From Lysinibacillus piscis (GTDB taxonomy: Bacteria; Bacillota; Bacilli; Bacillales_A; Planococcaceae): a DNA stretch of 64,000 nt. Positions within the stretch are counted from its first letter, which is position 1; the number at the start of each line of letters is the position of its first letter. Positions 46,955-55,046 of the stretch are shown here, piece after piece. The stretch spans positions 868,001 to 932,000 of the forward strand of contig NZ_BRZA01000002.1 of assembly GCF_026012395.1 (NCBI RefSeq). The letters are read 5' to 3'. The notes beneath the pieces were generated by a model. That model searched no databases. It was given only the letters and a program-made list of their open reading frames with translations, and was not told the origin of the DNA. The translations under genes and the position numbers were made by a program.

Positions 46955-48010
46955 TCATTTAATCGTTTGAAAGTATTTTTTTTGCCAGTGTAAGGCTACC
47001 CATACGAGCGCAATGAGAACAGGTACTTCTACAAGTGGTCCAATAACAGCGGCAAAGGCTACCCCACTATGAAGCCCAAACACACCTACAGCTACTGCAA
47101 TCGCTAGCTCAAAATTGTTACTTGCAGCTGTAAATGAAAGTGCTGCTGTGACAGGATAAGATGCGCCAGCTTTGCGTGAAGAAAAAAATGATACAACAAA
47201 CATAATCACAAAGTAAATAAATAATGGAATCGCAATGCGTACTACATCCAGTGGCAATTCAACTAATTGCTCTCCTTTTAGAGCAAACATCATCACAATT
47301 GTAAACAGTAATGCGATTAAAGTAAGTGGTGAAATCTTAGGTAAGAACTTTTCCTCATACCACTCTTTTCCCTTTGTTTTGATGCCAATCCAACGTGTGA
47401 GGAAACCTGCAACGAACGGAATTCCTAAATAAATCAACACACTCTTTGTAATTTCCCACATGGAAATAGATACATGGAAGTTTTCTAAACCAAACCAACC
47501 AGGTAATACATTCAAGAAAAAGTACGCAAAAATCGAATACGTCACGATTTGAAAGATGGAGTTAAATGCAACTAAGCCAGCAACGTATTCGCGATCCCCA
47601 CGTGCTAAATCATTCCATACAATGACCATGGCGATACATCGGGCTAAACCAATCATGATGAGCCCTGCCATATACTCGGGATAATCATGCAGGAAGATAA
47701 TTGCTAAAAAGAACATAAGAAACGGTCCGAGTAACCAATTTTGAAAAAGTGAGAGTAAAAGTACTTTCCAATCCTTAAATACACGCCACATTTCCTCATA
47801 TTTAACTTTGGCAAGAGGAGGATACATCATCACAATCAATCCTATGGCAATCGGTATAGATGTTGTGCCAATAGACATGGATTCTAATGCCTCACCAATT
47901 GTAGGTATTGTGATACTGAATACAACACCGATACCCATTGCAATAAAAATCCAAAGAGTAAGGTAACGATCTAGAAAAGAAAGCTGTTTGGTTAAAGCTT
48001 CATTATTCAT
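46955..48010 (-). CDS. acr3: Arsenite efflux permease Acr3
   Basis: 351 residues from ATG 48010, eight bases after GGAGG and overlapping arsR by 8 bp. Ten membrane spans, ACR3/BASS family, with conserved cysteine in [20 protein letters not shown] and [20 protein letters not shown]. Exports arsenite using the proton gradient. Second gene of arsR-acr3-arsC. Confidence 0.95.
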   Translation of the reverse strand: MNNEALTKQLSFLDRYLTLWIFIAMGIGVVFSITIPTIGEALESMSIGTTSIPIAIGLIVMMYPPLAKVKYEEMWRVFKDWKVLLLSLFQNWLLGPFLMFFLAIIFLHDYPEYMAGLIMIGLARCIAMVIVWNDLARGDREYVAGLVAFNSIFQIVTYSIFAYFFLNVLPGWFGLENFHVSISMWEITKSVLIYLGIPFVAGFLTRWIGIKTKGKEWYEEKFLPKISPLTLIALLFTIVMMFALKGEQLVELPLDVVRIAIPLFIYFVIMFVVSFFSSRKAGASYPVTAALSFTAASNNFELAIAVAVGVFGLHSGVAFAAVIGPLVEVPVLIALVWVALHWQKKYFQTIK

Positions 48011-48326
48011 GTTCATTTCCTCCATGACAACAATCTGTATCACAGTTGCACCTATTTAAAGGCTGAATTTGTGCTAAAATTCCCTGCATCAAAGGTGTTT
48101 GTTCCTCAACTAAACGGTAATGTTTCCAAGTCCCTACTTTTCTTTCCGTAATAATACCTGCCTCCTTTAATTTTCTAAGATGTTGACTAACTGCTGGCTG
48201 TGAAATTCCTAGAATATCTACAAAATCACATACACATACCTCTCCATTCTTCATGCATGCAAGTAATTTAATACGGTTCAAATCAGCTGCTGCCTTTAAT
48301 TGTTTCTCTATTAGTGTGTGTTCCAT
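48003..48326 (-). CDS. arsR: Arsenic-responsive repressor ArsR
   Basis: 107 residues. Winged helix: [20 protein letters not shown], As(III)-binding EVCVCDF in the recognition-side helix (Cys-Val-Cys as in pI258/R773 ArsR), then [18 protein letters not shown]. The tail [13 protein letters not shown] adds four more cysteines, which could be an extra metal site. Arsenite binding releases it from the operator just upstream, derepressing the ars genes. Confidence 0.95.
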   Translation of the reverse strand: MEHTLIEKQLKAAADLNRIKLLACMKNGEVCVCDFVDILGISQPAVSQHLRKLKEAGIITERKVGTWKHYRLVEEQTPLMQGILAQIQPLNRCNCDTDCCHGGNEHE

Positions 48327-48338
48327 ATGGGTTCTCCT

Positions 48339-48360
48339 TATATAAGCATTTTCTTATATA
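48339..48360 (-). promoter_or_regulatory. ArsR operator/promoter of arsR
   Basis: TATATAAG-N6-CTTATATA perfect inverted repeat beside the arsR ribosome site. The same arms occur before arsO. Confidence 0.7.
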
Positions 48361-48719
48361 TTGTTTAAAATAAAATCACCTCATGATACAGGTAATTGTA
48401 TATGTATATAATTATAAACTTATATTATGCGAACCTACAAATAATTGCAATGGCTATTTACTCATTTTTGAAAATTATTTTGTAGCTACTTCATTTTATT
48501 CACACCCATTATCTAAAGAGTTATTGCTGGTACATCACCATCATGAATTCAGAATATATGGTGCTTCGCTTTTGATACAAAAAACATTTGCTGAATCAAG
48601 ATAAAAACGTTATAGATGATTTAAGGTTTAAAACTATTTGTCTCTTCATTATTGTATACTAAAAGTAAGTTGTAGCATTACTATGGTACAAAATCTATAA
48701 ATGATAAAGGATGATCCAT
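48361..48719. other. Intergenic region, no gene seen
   Basis: About 360 bp, AT-rich. The one long frame here (48383-48604) has no ribosome site and an unprotein-like composition. TTGTATACTAAAAG and TTGTAGCATTACTATGGTACAA are promoter-like fragments before the oxidoreductase gene, but no spacing fits well. Confidence 0.4.
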
Positions 48720-49640
48720 TTGATAAAGCCTAGAATTGGAATGGTAGGACTGGGTGGTATTGCTCAGAAAGCATATTTACCTATTCTTTCAAAAGAAACA
48801 GATTGGACATTTGTGGGTGCATTTTCCCCCAATAAAGAAAAGAGAAAGGCAATCTGCAATCAATACCGTATACAAGACTTTCATAGCTTACCAGCATTGG
48901 CTCAAGAGTGCGATGCTATGTTTGTACATAGCTCAACTGAATCACATTATGAAGTGGTTTCGGAACTGCTTAACAAAGGGATAGATGTATATGTTGATAA
49001 ACCATTAGCAGCATCCATTTCAGAGGCAGAAAAATTAGTCGAATTAAGTGAAAAATTGGGACGAAAGCTTATGGTTGGATTTAATCGTCGTTTTGCTCCC
49101 ATGTATGTGAAAGCAAAGGAAAAAGCGCATAAAGCAGCTTGGGTACGTGTTGAAAAGCACAGAATGGATAGTGTTGGTCCGTATTCTTATGAGTTCACAA
49201 TGCTAGATGATTATCTTCACCTAGTGGATACGGTACGTTGGTTGGTTGATGAAAATCTTAGCGTGCTGCATGGTACTATTTATACAAACGATGAAAGGCA
49301 ACTTTTATTTGCGCAACATACGTATGCATCTTCTCAAAATAGATCTTTCACCACAGCTATGCATCGAAAAGCAGGAACGAATTTAGAGCAAATAGAATTG
49401 GTAACAGATGGAGCAATTATCCGTGTAAAAAATATGAATACAACAGAAATCGAAGAAGCCAATGCCATATCTACAACTTTTTCTTCTTCATGGGAAACAA
49501 CTTTAAAACAACGAGGCTTTGAAGATGCTGTACAACATTTCATTTATTGTATTCACAATAATGAACAACCTCTTGTTAATGGATTAGAAGGTTTAAAATC
49601 TCAACTACTTGTCGACCAACTACTAAAGCAAAACACTTAA
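48720..49640 (+). CDS. Gfo/Idh/MocA-family oxidoreductase
   Basis: 306 residues from TTG 48720, seven bases after AAAGGATG; ATG 48711 is in frame but overlaps the ribosome site. Rossmann motif IGMVGLGGIAQKAYLP, catalytic-site DKPLAASISEAEKLVEL (the usual E-K-P is D-K-P here), and GFNRRFAP. Acts on sugars or related polyols with NAD(P). Substrate unknown; no sugar genes adjoin it. Followed by a weak hairpin. Confidence 0.85.
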   Translation: MIKPRIGMVGLGGIAQKAYLPILSKETDWTFVGAFSPNKEKRKAICNQYRIQDFHSLPALAQECDAMFVHSSTESHYEVVSELLNKGIDVYVDKPLAASISEAEKLVELSEKLGRKLMVGFNRRFAPMYVKAKEKAHKAAWVRVEKHRMDSVGPYSYEFTMLDDYLHLVDTVRWLVDENLSVLHGTIYTNDERQLLFAQHTYASSQNRSFTTAMHRKAGTNLEQIELVTDGAIIRVKNMNTTEIEEANAISTTFSSSWETTLKQRGFEDAVQHFIYCIHNNEQPLVNGLEGLKSQLLVDQLLKQNT

Positions 49641-49650
49641 GTAACAGGTA

Positions 49651-49680
49651 TACAAAGCTGACTTTATCCTCAGCTTTGTA
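49651..49680 (+). terminator. Hairpin after the oxidoreductase
   Basis: TACAAAGCTGA ... TCAGCTTTGTA, 11-bp perfect stem, no strong T run. Confidence 0.5.
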
Positions 49681-49800
49681 TCTATATCTCACTGATGTTA
49701 TGTAGTTAAAAAGAAAATGTTTGTTCCATAATATGTATGTCTTTTTACACTATGCCCTTTTGTTCATTTAGAGCTGTACAGTTATTTATATGATAAAAGT

Positions 49801-49830
49801 AAAAACCACTCCAAAATTTGGAATGGCTTA
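49801..49830 (-). terminator. Terminator of the phosphotransferase gene
   Basis: Minus strand GCCATTCCAAATTTTGGAGTGG then TTTTT. The stem sits about 30 bp beyond the stop. Confidence 0.75.
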
Positions 49831-49857
49831 TTTATTTAGTTATTTCATGCTATTCAT

Positions 49858-50844
49858 TTACCATGGTTTTTGAAAGCTTTGTCTTAATTCATCTGCAACA
49901 TGAATCAATTTATTCTTCAATCCAGGAAACCAAGATGGTGCTTCATTTATTTCATCATGATCCAAGGATTTTATTATTCTAGAGAACTTATATAAGTTTG
50001 CATATCTTTGAAACTGTGGGAATTGGGCTACTATATCATTTTTTAAATCCATTTTGGAACGATAGCCATTCAAAAAAGATTGAATAAGTAATGGTGAACA
50101 AGGATTATCATCGTCAATAAAATCATCAAGTGCTGTGACAATATCAAGTGCATACCAGTGATATATCGCGTCATCAAAGTCGATTATATTGAAATGAGGG
50201 CCCTGATTCTCTTCCCAAAAAATATTGTCTAATTGAAAATCATAGTGTATCAATCCAAAGACATCTTTGTTAGTAGGCAGCGATTGCAGCCAATTGGTCA
50301 CCCTACTTAGCTCTTCTAAGGCTGTTTGTTCTGCTGGATGCTTGTTAAATACATCTTCCATGAACTGTACTGTGTCCAACCAATTCTTTCTTTTTTCAGA
50401 TACAGGCTCGAAAGTTTTAGATAAACAATGAAGTGAGGCAAGTGATCTTCCCCATTCCTCCATCTGTTTTGCAGTAATTGTATCAGCATCTAAATGGATA
50501 CCATTTGCTTCACTAAAGACAACAGCTATATACGTTCCTTCTGGTGTTTTTAATGTTTCAATTAATTGTCCACTTATTGAGTGAATGGGTATTACAGATG
50601 GAAATCCATTTAATTGTAAATAGCACATAAATTCTAACTCGGCTTTTATTTGTTCAATAGATTTATCCTGTTCCAAACTAACTCTCAAAAAATATTGAAC
50701 TTGATTCCGTTCAAAGCCATAGACAAAGTTTGAACTTGCACGCCACAGCTCCAAAGTTCCCTCGTCGTGTTCCCAAAATTGAACAAGCCTCTGTGCGACG
50801 GCATCAGAAGCTACTCCTCTTACCATAATTCCTAAATCCATCAT
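49858..50844 (-). CDS. Phosphotransferase (APH/choline-kinase-like family) with regulated leader
   Basis: 328 residues. APH-like catalytic loop GLIHYDFQLDNIFW (HYD replaces the usual HGD; Asp and Asn kept) and Mg-binding NIIDFDDAIYHWYALD. The N-terminal lobe has ELWRASSNFVYGF and a glutamate helix IKAELEFMCYL. Substrate unknown: relatives phosphorylate antibiotics, amino sugars or spore-coat precursors (CotS). The ribosome site GGGAGG lies inside a potential hairpin, and a leader ORF, promoter and palindrome are upstream, an arrangement typical of inducible resistance genes. Confidence 0.8.
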   Translation of the reverse strand: MMDLGIMVRGVASDAVAQRLVQFWEHDEGTLELWRASSNFVYGFERNQVQYFLRVSLEQDKSIEQIKAELEFMCYLQLNGFPSVIPIHSISGQLIETLKTPEGTYIAVVFSEANGIHLDADTITAKQMEEWGRSLASLHCLSKTFEPVSEKRKNWLDTVQFMEDVFNKHPAEQTALEELSRVTNWLQSLPTNKDVFGLIHYDFQLDNIFWEENQGPHFNIIDFDDAIYHWYALDIVTALDDFIDDDNPCSPLLIQSFLNGYRSKMDLKNDIVAQFPQFQRYANLYKFSRIIKSLDHDEINEAPSWFPGLKNKLIHVADELRQSFQKPW

Positions 50845-50851
50845 CTTTTAT

Positions 50852-50914
50852 TTTCCTCCCATTGCCAATGAGAGGCTTAAACTTTAGTTAAGAAGTACTC
50901 CCTCTCATTGGCAT
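50852..50914 (-). promoter_or_regulatory. Candidate translational attenuator
   Basis: Reading the minus strand: segment 1 TGCCAATGAGAGG (50914-50902, in the leader ORF), segment 2 CCTCTCATTGGCA (50875-50863), segment 3 ATGGGAGG (50863-50856 region, containing the Shine-Dalgarno). Segment 2 pairs perfectly with 1 (13 bp) or with 3 (CCTCTCAT/ATGGGAGG, one G-U), so the two hairpins exclude each other and the second hides the ribosome site. Confidence 0.55.
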
Positions 50915-50941
50915 GCTATTTTGAAATTCGATCATTTTCAA
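50888..50941 (-). CDS. 17-codon leader peptide ORF
   Basis: TTG start six bases after AGGGG (GGAAGGGGTGACTATTG), encoding MKMIEFQNSMPMRGSTS. Its last codons run through segment 1 of the attenuator, and it stops 44 bases before the phosphotransferase start. A ribosome moving through would melt hairpin 1:2. Short, with a good ribosome site and positioned exactly as leader peptides of inducible resistance genes are; expression is inferred. Confidence 0.5.
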   Translation of the reverse strand: MKMIEFQNSMPMRGSTS

Positions 50942-50990
50942 TAGTCACCCCTTCCTGCTGTTTGGGTTATAAAACTAAATAACCCTATAT

Positions 50991-51025
50991 ATACTAATTT
51001 TATGTAAAATTAGTATCAATGTCAA
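50991..51025 (-). promoter_or_regulatory. Promoter with operator of the phosphotransferase gene
   Basis: Minus strand TTGACA (51025-51020), 17-bp spacer, TAAAAT (51002-50997). A perfect 26-bp palindrome, arms ATACTAATTTTA / TAAAATTAGTAT at 50991-51016, covers the -10 and most of the spacer, where a repressor would block RNA polymerase. A further inverted repeat GGGTTAT ... ATAACCC (50964-50985) lies at the 5' end of the transcript. Confidence 0.6.
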
Positions 51026-51196
51026 CGCTTCATATAAAATTACGCTCATCTATATGAATTACCTATAATCGTGACGACACTTGCATGACGTATATATATA
51101 AATTTATATGATGCTGACTGAAAAATATATAGTTGTAGCTATAGTTGTCGATTACAATGAGAATGACTAACACACTAAAATAAAGGTGGTATGACA

Positions 51197-51436
51197 ATGG
51201 ATAAGAGAGTGTTATTTGATTTTGAAATAGAGTTTACAAATGGAGGTGGCCTTCAAGGACAAGCGTTTCGCCTTGATATTGATGGAGACGATATAGCTGA
51301 CGAAGAATTAGCAAAGTATATTGTAGAAGATATGCGGCTGCTCATGGTTGGCAACGTCAAAATTCTTAACAAACAAATTATTAACGAGCAGCATAAACGA
51401 AGCGCTCATCATGCGGATGATACAACAAAACTGTAG
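51197..51436 (+). CDS. Small conserved protein (cyclase-associated type)
   Basis: 79 residues from ATG 51197, seven bases after AAAGGTGG; ATG 51191 is too close. The sequence KRVLFDFEIEFTNGGGLQGQ, FRLDIDGDDIADEELAKYIV and DMRLLMVGNVKILNKQII resembles a compact family that I remember beside cyclase/kynurenine-formamidase genes in actinobacteria; no such gene adjoins here. Function unknown. Divergent from the phosphotransferase. Confidence 0.7.
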   Translation: MDKRVLFDFEIEFTNGGGLQGQAFRLDIDGDDIADEELAKYIVEDMRLLMVGNVKILNKQIINEQHKRSAHHADDTTKL

Positions 51437-51468
51437 GCAAACCCGTTTTTGGATTTGTCTACAGTTTA
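51429..51468. terminator. Hairpin between the small protein and the PTS operon
   Basis: AACTGTAGGCAAACCC ... GGATTTGTCTACAGTT between convergent genes, with T residues in the loop rather than a strong tail. Confidence 0.6.
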
Positions 51469-51476
51469 CAGATACC

Positions 51477-52790
51477 TTAAGATTCAACCTTTTTAGCATT
51501 AAATTCTTGTTCTCTATTATATAGCTGACGGTCATATATTTTTAGGAAAGGATAATAGATGAGCGTATTCAAAATGGTTAAAGCTATGACTAGTATCGGT
51601 GCTTTCCAGTCTAATGTTGAAAAGAAGGCTCCTAAGAATGAAGGCATATTCCATGATACCATGGAGAATGTTTTTGCGATTATGCCCCAATCCATGAGCA
51701 GGAATGTAGTCACCGCATTTACGGTTGCCGCAAAGATAAATGGAATAAAGAAAATGGGATTAAGCATTAATGGAATGCCAAAGATTAATGGTTCAGATAT
51801 GCCAAATAGTGCTGGCAGGAAACCAACCTTCCCCATTGTTTTTAGCTGCTTAGATTTTGAAAACATTAATAGAACGGCTAATCCAAGTACAGCTCCACAG
51901 CCACCAATCACCACAAAGTATACCCAAAATGGCGTGGTAAATATAGTTGGCAGTACTTCTCCTGCTATTTTAGCAGATGCGTTGATGGATAAATTGCCAT
52001 CACGAATTGGACCTACAACCCCTGAAAGTGAGGCATCGTGGATACCAAAGAACCATAAGAAGTGTATAAGAATCGTAATGAAAATAACAAATACTAAGCT
52101 ATCAGCAGCTTTAAACGCTGGTGCCATTTGCGTGAAAATAAAGCTAGCAAATGATGAATCAAACGAACGGAATAAAGCAAAGATCAAAATATAAACAGTA
52201 ATCAAAATCATGCCAGGAAATAGAGAAGCAAAAACATCACTTAAGCTCGGTGGAACACCAGGTGGCATGGAGATTTTCCCGAAATTTTTCTTTTTCATCA
52301 ATTGATATAGCTCTGTTGTTAAGATGGCAATAATTAAGGCTGGAAGAATCCCTTTTCCATCAATAAAAGAAAACGATAAGGATTTTCCGTCCCACCCTAA
52401 TTCCATTGGCTCTGTTACAGTAAGGAAAAATCCAACGAGTGAAAATAAAATCGGGATAAAACTATTTACGCTATAATGGCGGCATAAAAAATGCGTTACA
52501 CCCACACAAATATACAATGACATGGCACCTAATGTAAACGCATACAGCCAGTTTAATAAAAGGTCGTTTGCCATAGCAAACGAGTTCCATGCGAGCAACA
52601 TCCCATTGGTTGTCGATTCTGTTACTGGTGGCGATTTGATAATGGCAGCAAGACCACCCATTAAGTTGATTGGTAATAAAGTAATAAAGGCATCTCGAAT
52701 GGCAGCCAAATGGCGTTGTTGCCCCATCTTATTGGCGAATGGTAGAATTCTTCGTTCGATTACCTGACTCATTGCAGAAAACTTACTCAT
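51477..52790 (-). CDS. PTS beta-glucoside/cellobiose EIIC
   Basis: 437 residues, about ten spans, Lac/Cel-family EIIC: RDAFITLLPINLMGGLAAII, FIPILFSLVGFFLTV, LPALFGISEPLIFGIPLMLN (the conserved GISEP-type motif), then FFIPFIFAATVNA. Membrane channel that translocates a beta-glucoside (cellobiose, lichenan or salicin type) during phosphorylation. Start ATG after GGAGGG. Last gene of the operon, separated from EIIB by a hairpin. Confidence 0.92.
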   Translation of the reverse strand: MSKFSAMSQVIERRILPFANKMGQQRHLAAIRDAFITLLPINLMGGLAAIIKSPPVTESTTNGMLLAWNSFAMANDLLLNWLYAFTLGAMSLYICVGVTHFLCRHYSVNSFIPILFSLVGFFLTVTEPMELGWDGKSLSFSFIDGKGILPALIIAILTTELYQLMKKKNFGKISMPPGVPPSLSDVFASLFPGMILITVYILIFALFRSFDSSFASFIFTQMAPAFKAADSLVFVIFITILIHFLWFFGIHDASLSGVVGPIRDGNLSINASAKIAGEVLPTIFTTPFWVYFVVIGGCGAVLGLAVLLMFSKSKQLKTMGKVGFLPALFGISEPLIFGIPLMLNPIFFIPFIFAATVNAVTTFLLMDWGIIAKTFSMVSWNMPSFLGAFFSTLDWKAPILVIALTILNTLIYYPFLKIYDRQLYNREQEFNAKKVES

Positions 52791-52829
52791 GATTAACCCT
52801 CCTTTTCAAATGGAAACTGTCTATTATTT

Positions 52830-52857
52830 CGGGCAGATGTGGATTGCTCTCTGCCCG
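52830..52857 (-). other. Intercistronic hairpin between EIIB and EIIC
   Basis: CGGGCAG ... CTGCCCG, a 7-bp GC stem with a 14-base loop and no T run, so probably an mRNA-processing or stability element rather than a terminator. Confidence 0.5.
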
Positions 52858-52866
52858 ATTGCTCAA

Positions 52867-53160
52867 CTAATTCATTTCTAAGGCACTTCTAACATCATTT
52901 AAGATTCCTTCAGCATCCATTAACCCATACTTTTGAAAATCGATTAGCATAACTGGAATGGGAACAGCTTTACTGATTTCATCCAGTTGAAATCGAATTT
53001 GAGGTCCTACTATTAACAGGTCCTTATTTTCAACGTGATCCTTATACTCACTAACGCCGACTGCTTTAATTGTCATTGTGCCATTAGCAGCATCCTCCAT
53101 TTTTCGAGCAAGGATACCTGATGACATACCAGCATTACAAACTAACAAAATTTGTTTCAT
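52867..53160 (-). CDS. PTS beta-glucoside/cellobiose EIIB
   Basis: 97 residues from ATG 53160. Phosphocysteine P-loop KQILLVCNAGMSSGILARKM near the N-terminus, then the small Lac/Cel EIIB fold (DLLIVGPQIRFQLDEI). Carries phosphate from EIIA to the sugar. Overlaps the 3' end of the GH1 gene by 26 bp. Confidence 0.93.
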   Translation of the reverse strand: MKQILLVCNAGMSSGILARKMEDAANGTMTIKAVGVSEYKDHVENKDLLIVGPQIRFQLDEISKAVPIPVMLIDFQKYGLMDAEGILNDVRSALEMN

Positions 53161-54556
53161 ATTCTCTCTTCCTTTCAATCATTTCTCCGTTAGATTCACA
53201 AACCTTTTTATACCAATAGTAAGAATTTTTTGGCTTTCTTTTACAGTTATCTTCCCAATCAATGGCTACTAGTCCATAACGTTTTTCGCAGCCATTTTTC
53301 CAAGAGTATAAATCCATCGTTGACCAAATGTAATAGCCACGTACATCAGCACCAGCTTCAACCGCCCTGATGATCGCATCGATGTGATCATTTAAAAAGG
53401 CTATTCTTTTCTCATCGTTCACTTGCTCAACGCTTACATCCTCGTAATCAGCAACACCGTTTTCAGTTACATAAATCGGAATACCATATTTTTTATGAGC
53501 CATTAAGATACCTTCATAAAGTCCCTGTGGAAAAATTTCTGTATCCCATTCGGTGAACTCAGAGTTTGGATCCCACACTTGCTCAAACCAATTTTTCACC
53601 ACCACTTTACTTGTTCCTTTGGCAGAAGAACCACTATTATTGATTCTAAGTACTGTCTCACCACCTGAATAAGGGCGAATAAGAGCTCTGGCGTAATAGT
53701 TTAATCCGATAAAATCAACTGTGTTTTCTTTCATATCTTGAAGATCCTGCGTTTGAATGAAGGAAAGATCGTACTTGTCATTCAATCTCGTTAACATATC
53801 AATTGGCAATTCACCTTTAATGGCCGTGTCTAAAATCCAATTATTAAAGTAGTTATCAGCATTTCTCATGGCTATTTTCGTTTCTAACGAATCATCCACA
53901 CCAAAGATTGGGGCATAGCTATGGACAATGCCAATTTCCCCTTTTAAGTTCATATCCTTATAGATTTTTATCGCTTTTGCATTGGCCAGCATCATGTAAA
54001 AAGAAGCTTCAATGGTTTTTTGCGTATCATTAACTCCTGGTGGGTAATTTCCAATTTTATAACCACTAAAAACATAGTATCTTGGCTCGTTAAAGGTCGT
54101 CCAATAAGTAACTTTTTCACCGTACTCAGAGAAAACGAGTTTTGCCAGCTCCTCATAAGCCGTTACCACTCTACGGCTTGTCCAACCGCCAATATCCTCT
54201 AAGTATTGTGGCAAATCCCAATGGAAAATCGTCACAAATGGTTCGATGCCATTTGTTAGACATTCATCAATAATGTTATGATAAAATTGAACACCCTCAG
54301 GATTAATTTCTCCTTCAAGATTCTTTATTAATCTCGGCCATGCAAGTGAGAAGCGGTATGATTTATGTCCTCCCTCTTTCATCAGACGAATATCTTCTTT
54401 GTATTGGTGGTAATGATCTGAAGCGACATTACCATTTTCTAATTGGTTATTGTGAAGGTACGTATCCCAAAGTGATGGAACACGGCCGCCTTCATCCCAG
54501 CCACCTTCGCATTGATAGGATGCTGTTGCGGTTCCCCAAAGAAAATTCTCCCTCAT
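53135..54556 (-). CDS. 6-phospho-beta-glucosidase, GH1
   Basis: 473 residues from ATG 54556. GH1 hallmarks: FLWGTATASYQCEGGW at the N-terminus, acid/base TFNEP, nucleophile YVTENGVADYED, and ENTVDFIGLNYY. The phosphate-site residues near the C-terminus (KRKPKNSYYWYKK) follow the 6-phospho enzyme pattern. Cleaves the phosphorylated disaccharide imported by the PTS to glucose and glucose 6-phosphate. Overlaps EIIA by 4 bp and EIIB by 26 bp. Confidence 0.92.
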   Translation of the reverse strand: MRENFLWGTATASYQCEGGWDEGGRVPSLWDTYLHNNQLENGNVASDHYHQYKEDIRLMKEGGHKSYRFSLAWPRLIKNLEGEINPEGVQFYHNIIDECLTNGIEPFVTIFHWDLPQYLEDIGGWTSRRVVTAYEELAKLVFSEYGEKVTYWTTFNEPRYYVFSGYKIGNYPPGVNDTQKTIEASFYMMLANAKAIKIYKDMNLKGEIGIVHSYAPIFGVDDSLETKIAMRNADNYFNNWILDTAIKGELPIDMLTRLNDKYDLSFIQTQDLQDMKENTVDFIGLNYYARALIRPYSGGETVLRINNSGSSAKGTSKVVVKNWFEQVWDPNSEFTEWDTEIFPQGLYEGILMAHKKYGIPIYVTENGVADYEDVSVEQVNDEKRIAFLNDHIDAIIRAVEAGADVRGYYIWSTMDLYSWKNGCEKRYGLVAIDWEDNCKRKPKNSYYWYKKVCESNGEMIERKREYETNFVSL

Positions 54557-54879
54557 TCTCCACACCTGCTTTCTATTTTTTCATGAAGATCTACCATTTC
54601 TGTTGCTAATTCGACAATAATTTGTCCCATTGCAAAATGGTCTTCACTATGCATAAGCAATAAAGAAAAATCTGGTGAAGTGCCATTCGCTTCTTCAAAA
54701 ATCAAATCAGCGTGCACCTTTTGCGCTTTCTTCAACTCATCCTTTGCATGATTAATTTTTTCCCTAGCTACTTTTATTTCCCCTTTTTTAGCGTGCGTAA
54801 TGGCTTCCATTGCGATACTTTTTGCATTCCCACTATGAAGAATTAGACCAAACGATACTGTTTGAATTTCAGTATTCAT
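54553..54879 (-). CDS. PTS beta-glucoside/cellobiose EIIA
   Basis: 108 residues. Trimeric helical Lac-type EIIA, with phosphohistidine in LLLMHSEDHFAMGQ (His at about residue 76-80) and the metal-ligating Asp region nearby. First gene of the EIIA-GH1-EIIB-EIIC operon; RBS GGAGG before the ATG. Confidence 0.93.
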   Translation of the reverse strand: MNTEIQTVSFGLILHSGNAKSIAMEAITHAKKGEIKVAREKINHAKDELKKAQKVHADLIFEEANGTSPDFSLLLMHSEDHFAMGQIIVELATEMVDLHEKIESRCGE

Positions 54880-54908
54880 GTAGAGTGCCTCCTGTCTTTG
54901 AAATCCCT

Positions 54909-54923
54909 TTCATACGTTTACTT
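54909..54923 (-). promoter_or_regulatory. Possible CcpA cre site
   Basis: Minus strand AAGTAAACGTATGAA matches the cre consensus WTGNAANCGNWNNCW at all but two fixed positions, 30 bp before EIIA. Catabolite repression of this operon would be expected, but the match is not strong. Confidence 0.3.
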
Positions 54924-54999
54924 TAAATTTTTATGATTGTTTTGAGAAATAAAGTTTTTCCTCACTCCTTAGGAAAGTGATTATTCAGAAATTTTAGGC

Positions 55000-55036
55000 A
55001 AAAAAACACTCGCTGCCAAAATAGCTGCGAGTGCTT
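55000..55036 (-). terminator. Terminator of the PRD regulator gene
   Basis: Minus strand GCACTCGCAGC ... GGCAGCGAGTG then TTTTTTT, directly after the stop. Confidence 0.85.
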
Positions 55037-55046
55037 GGAAGCATTG

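Noticed and set aside
48383..48604. 73-codon open frame between arsR and the oxidoreductase
   Set aside because: No ribosome site before its ATG (CACCTC instead) and AT-driven composition.
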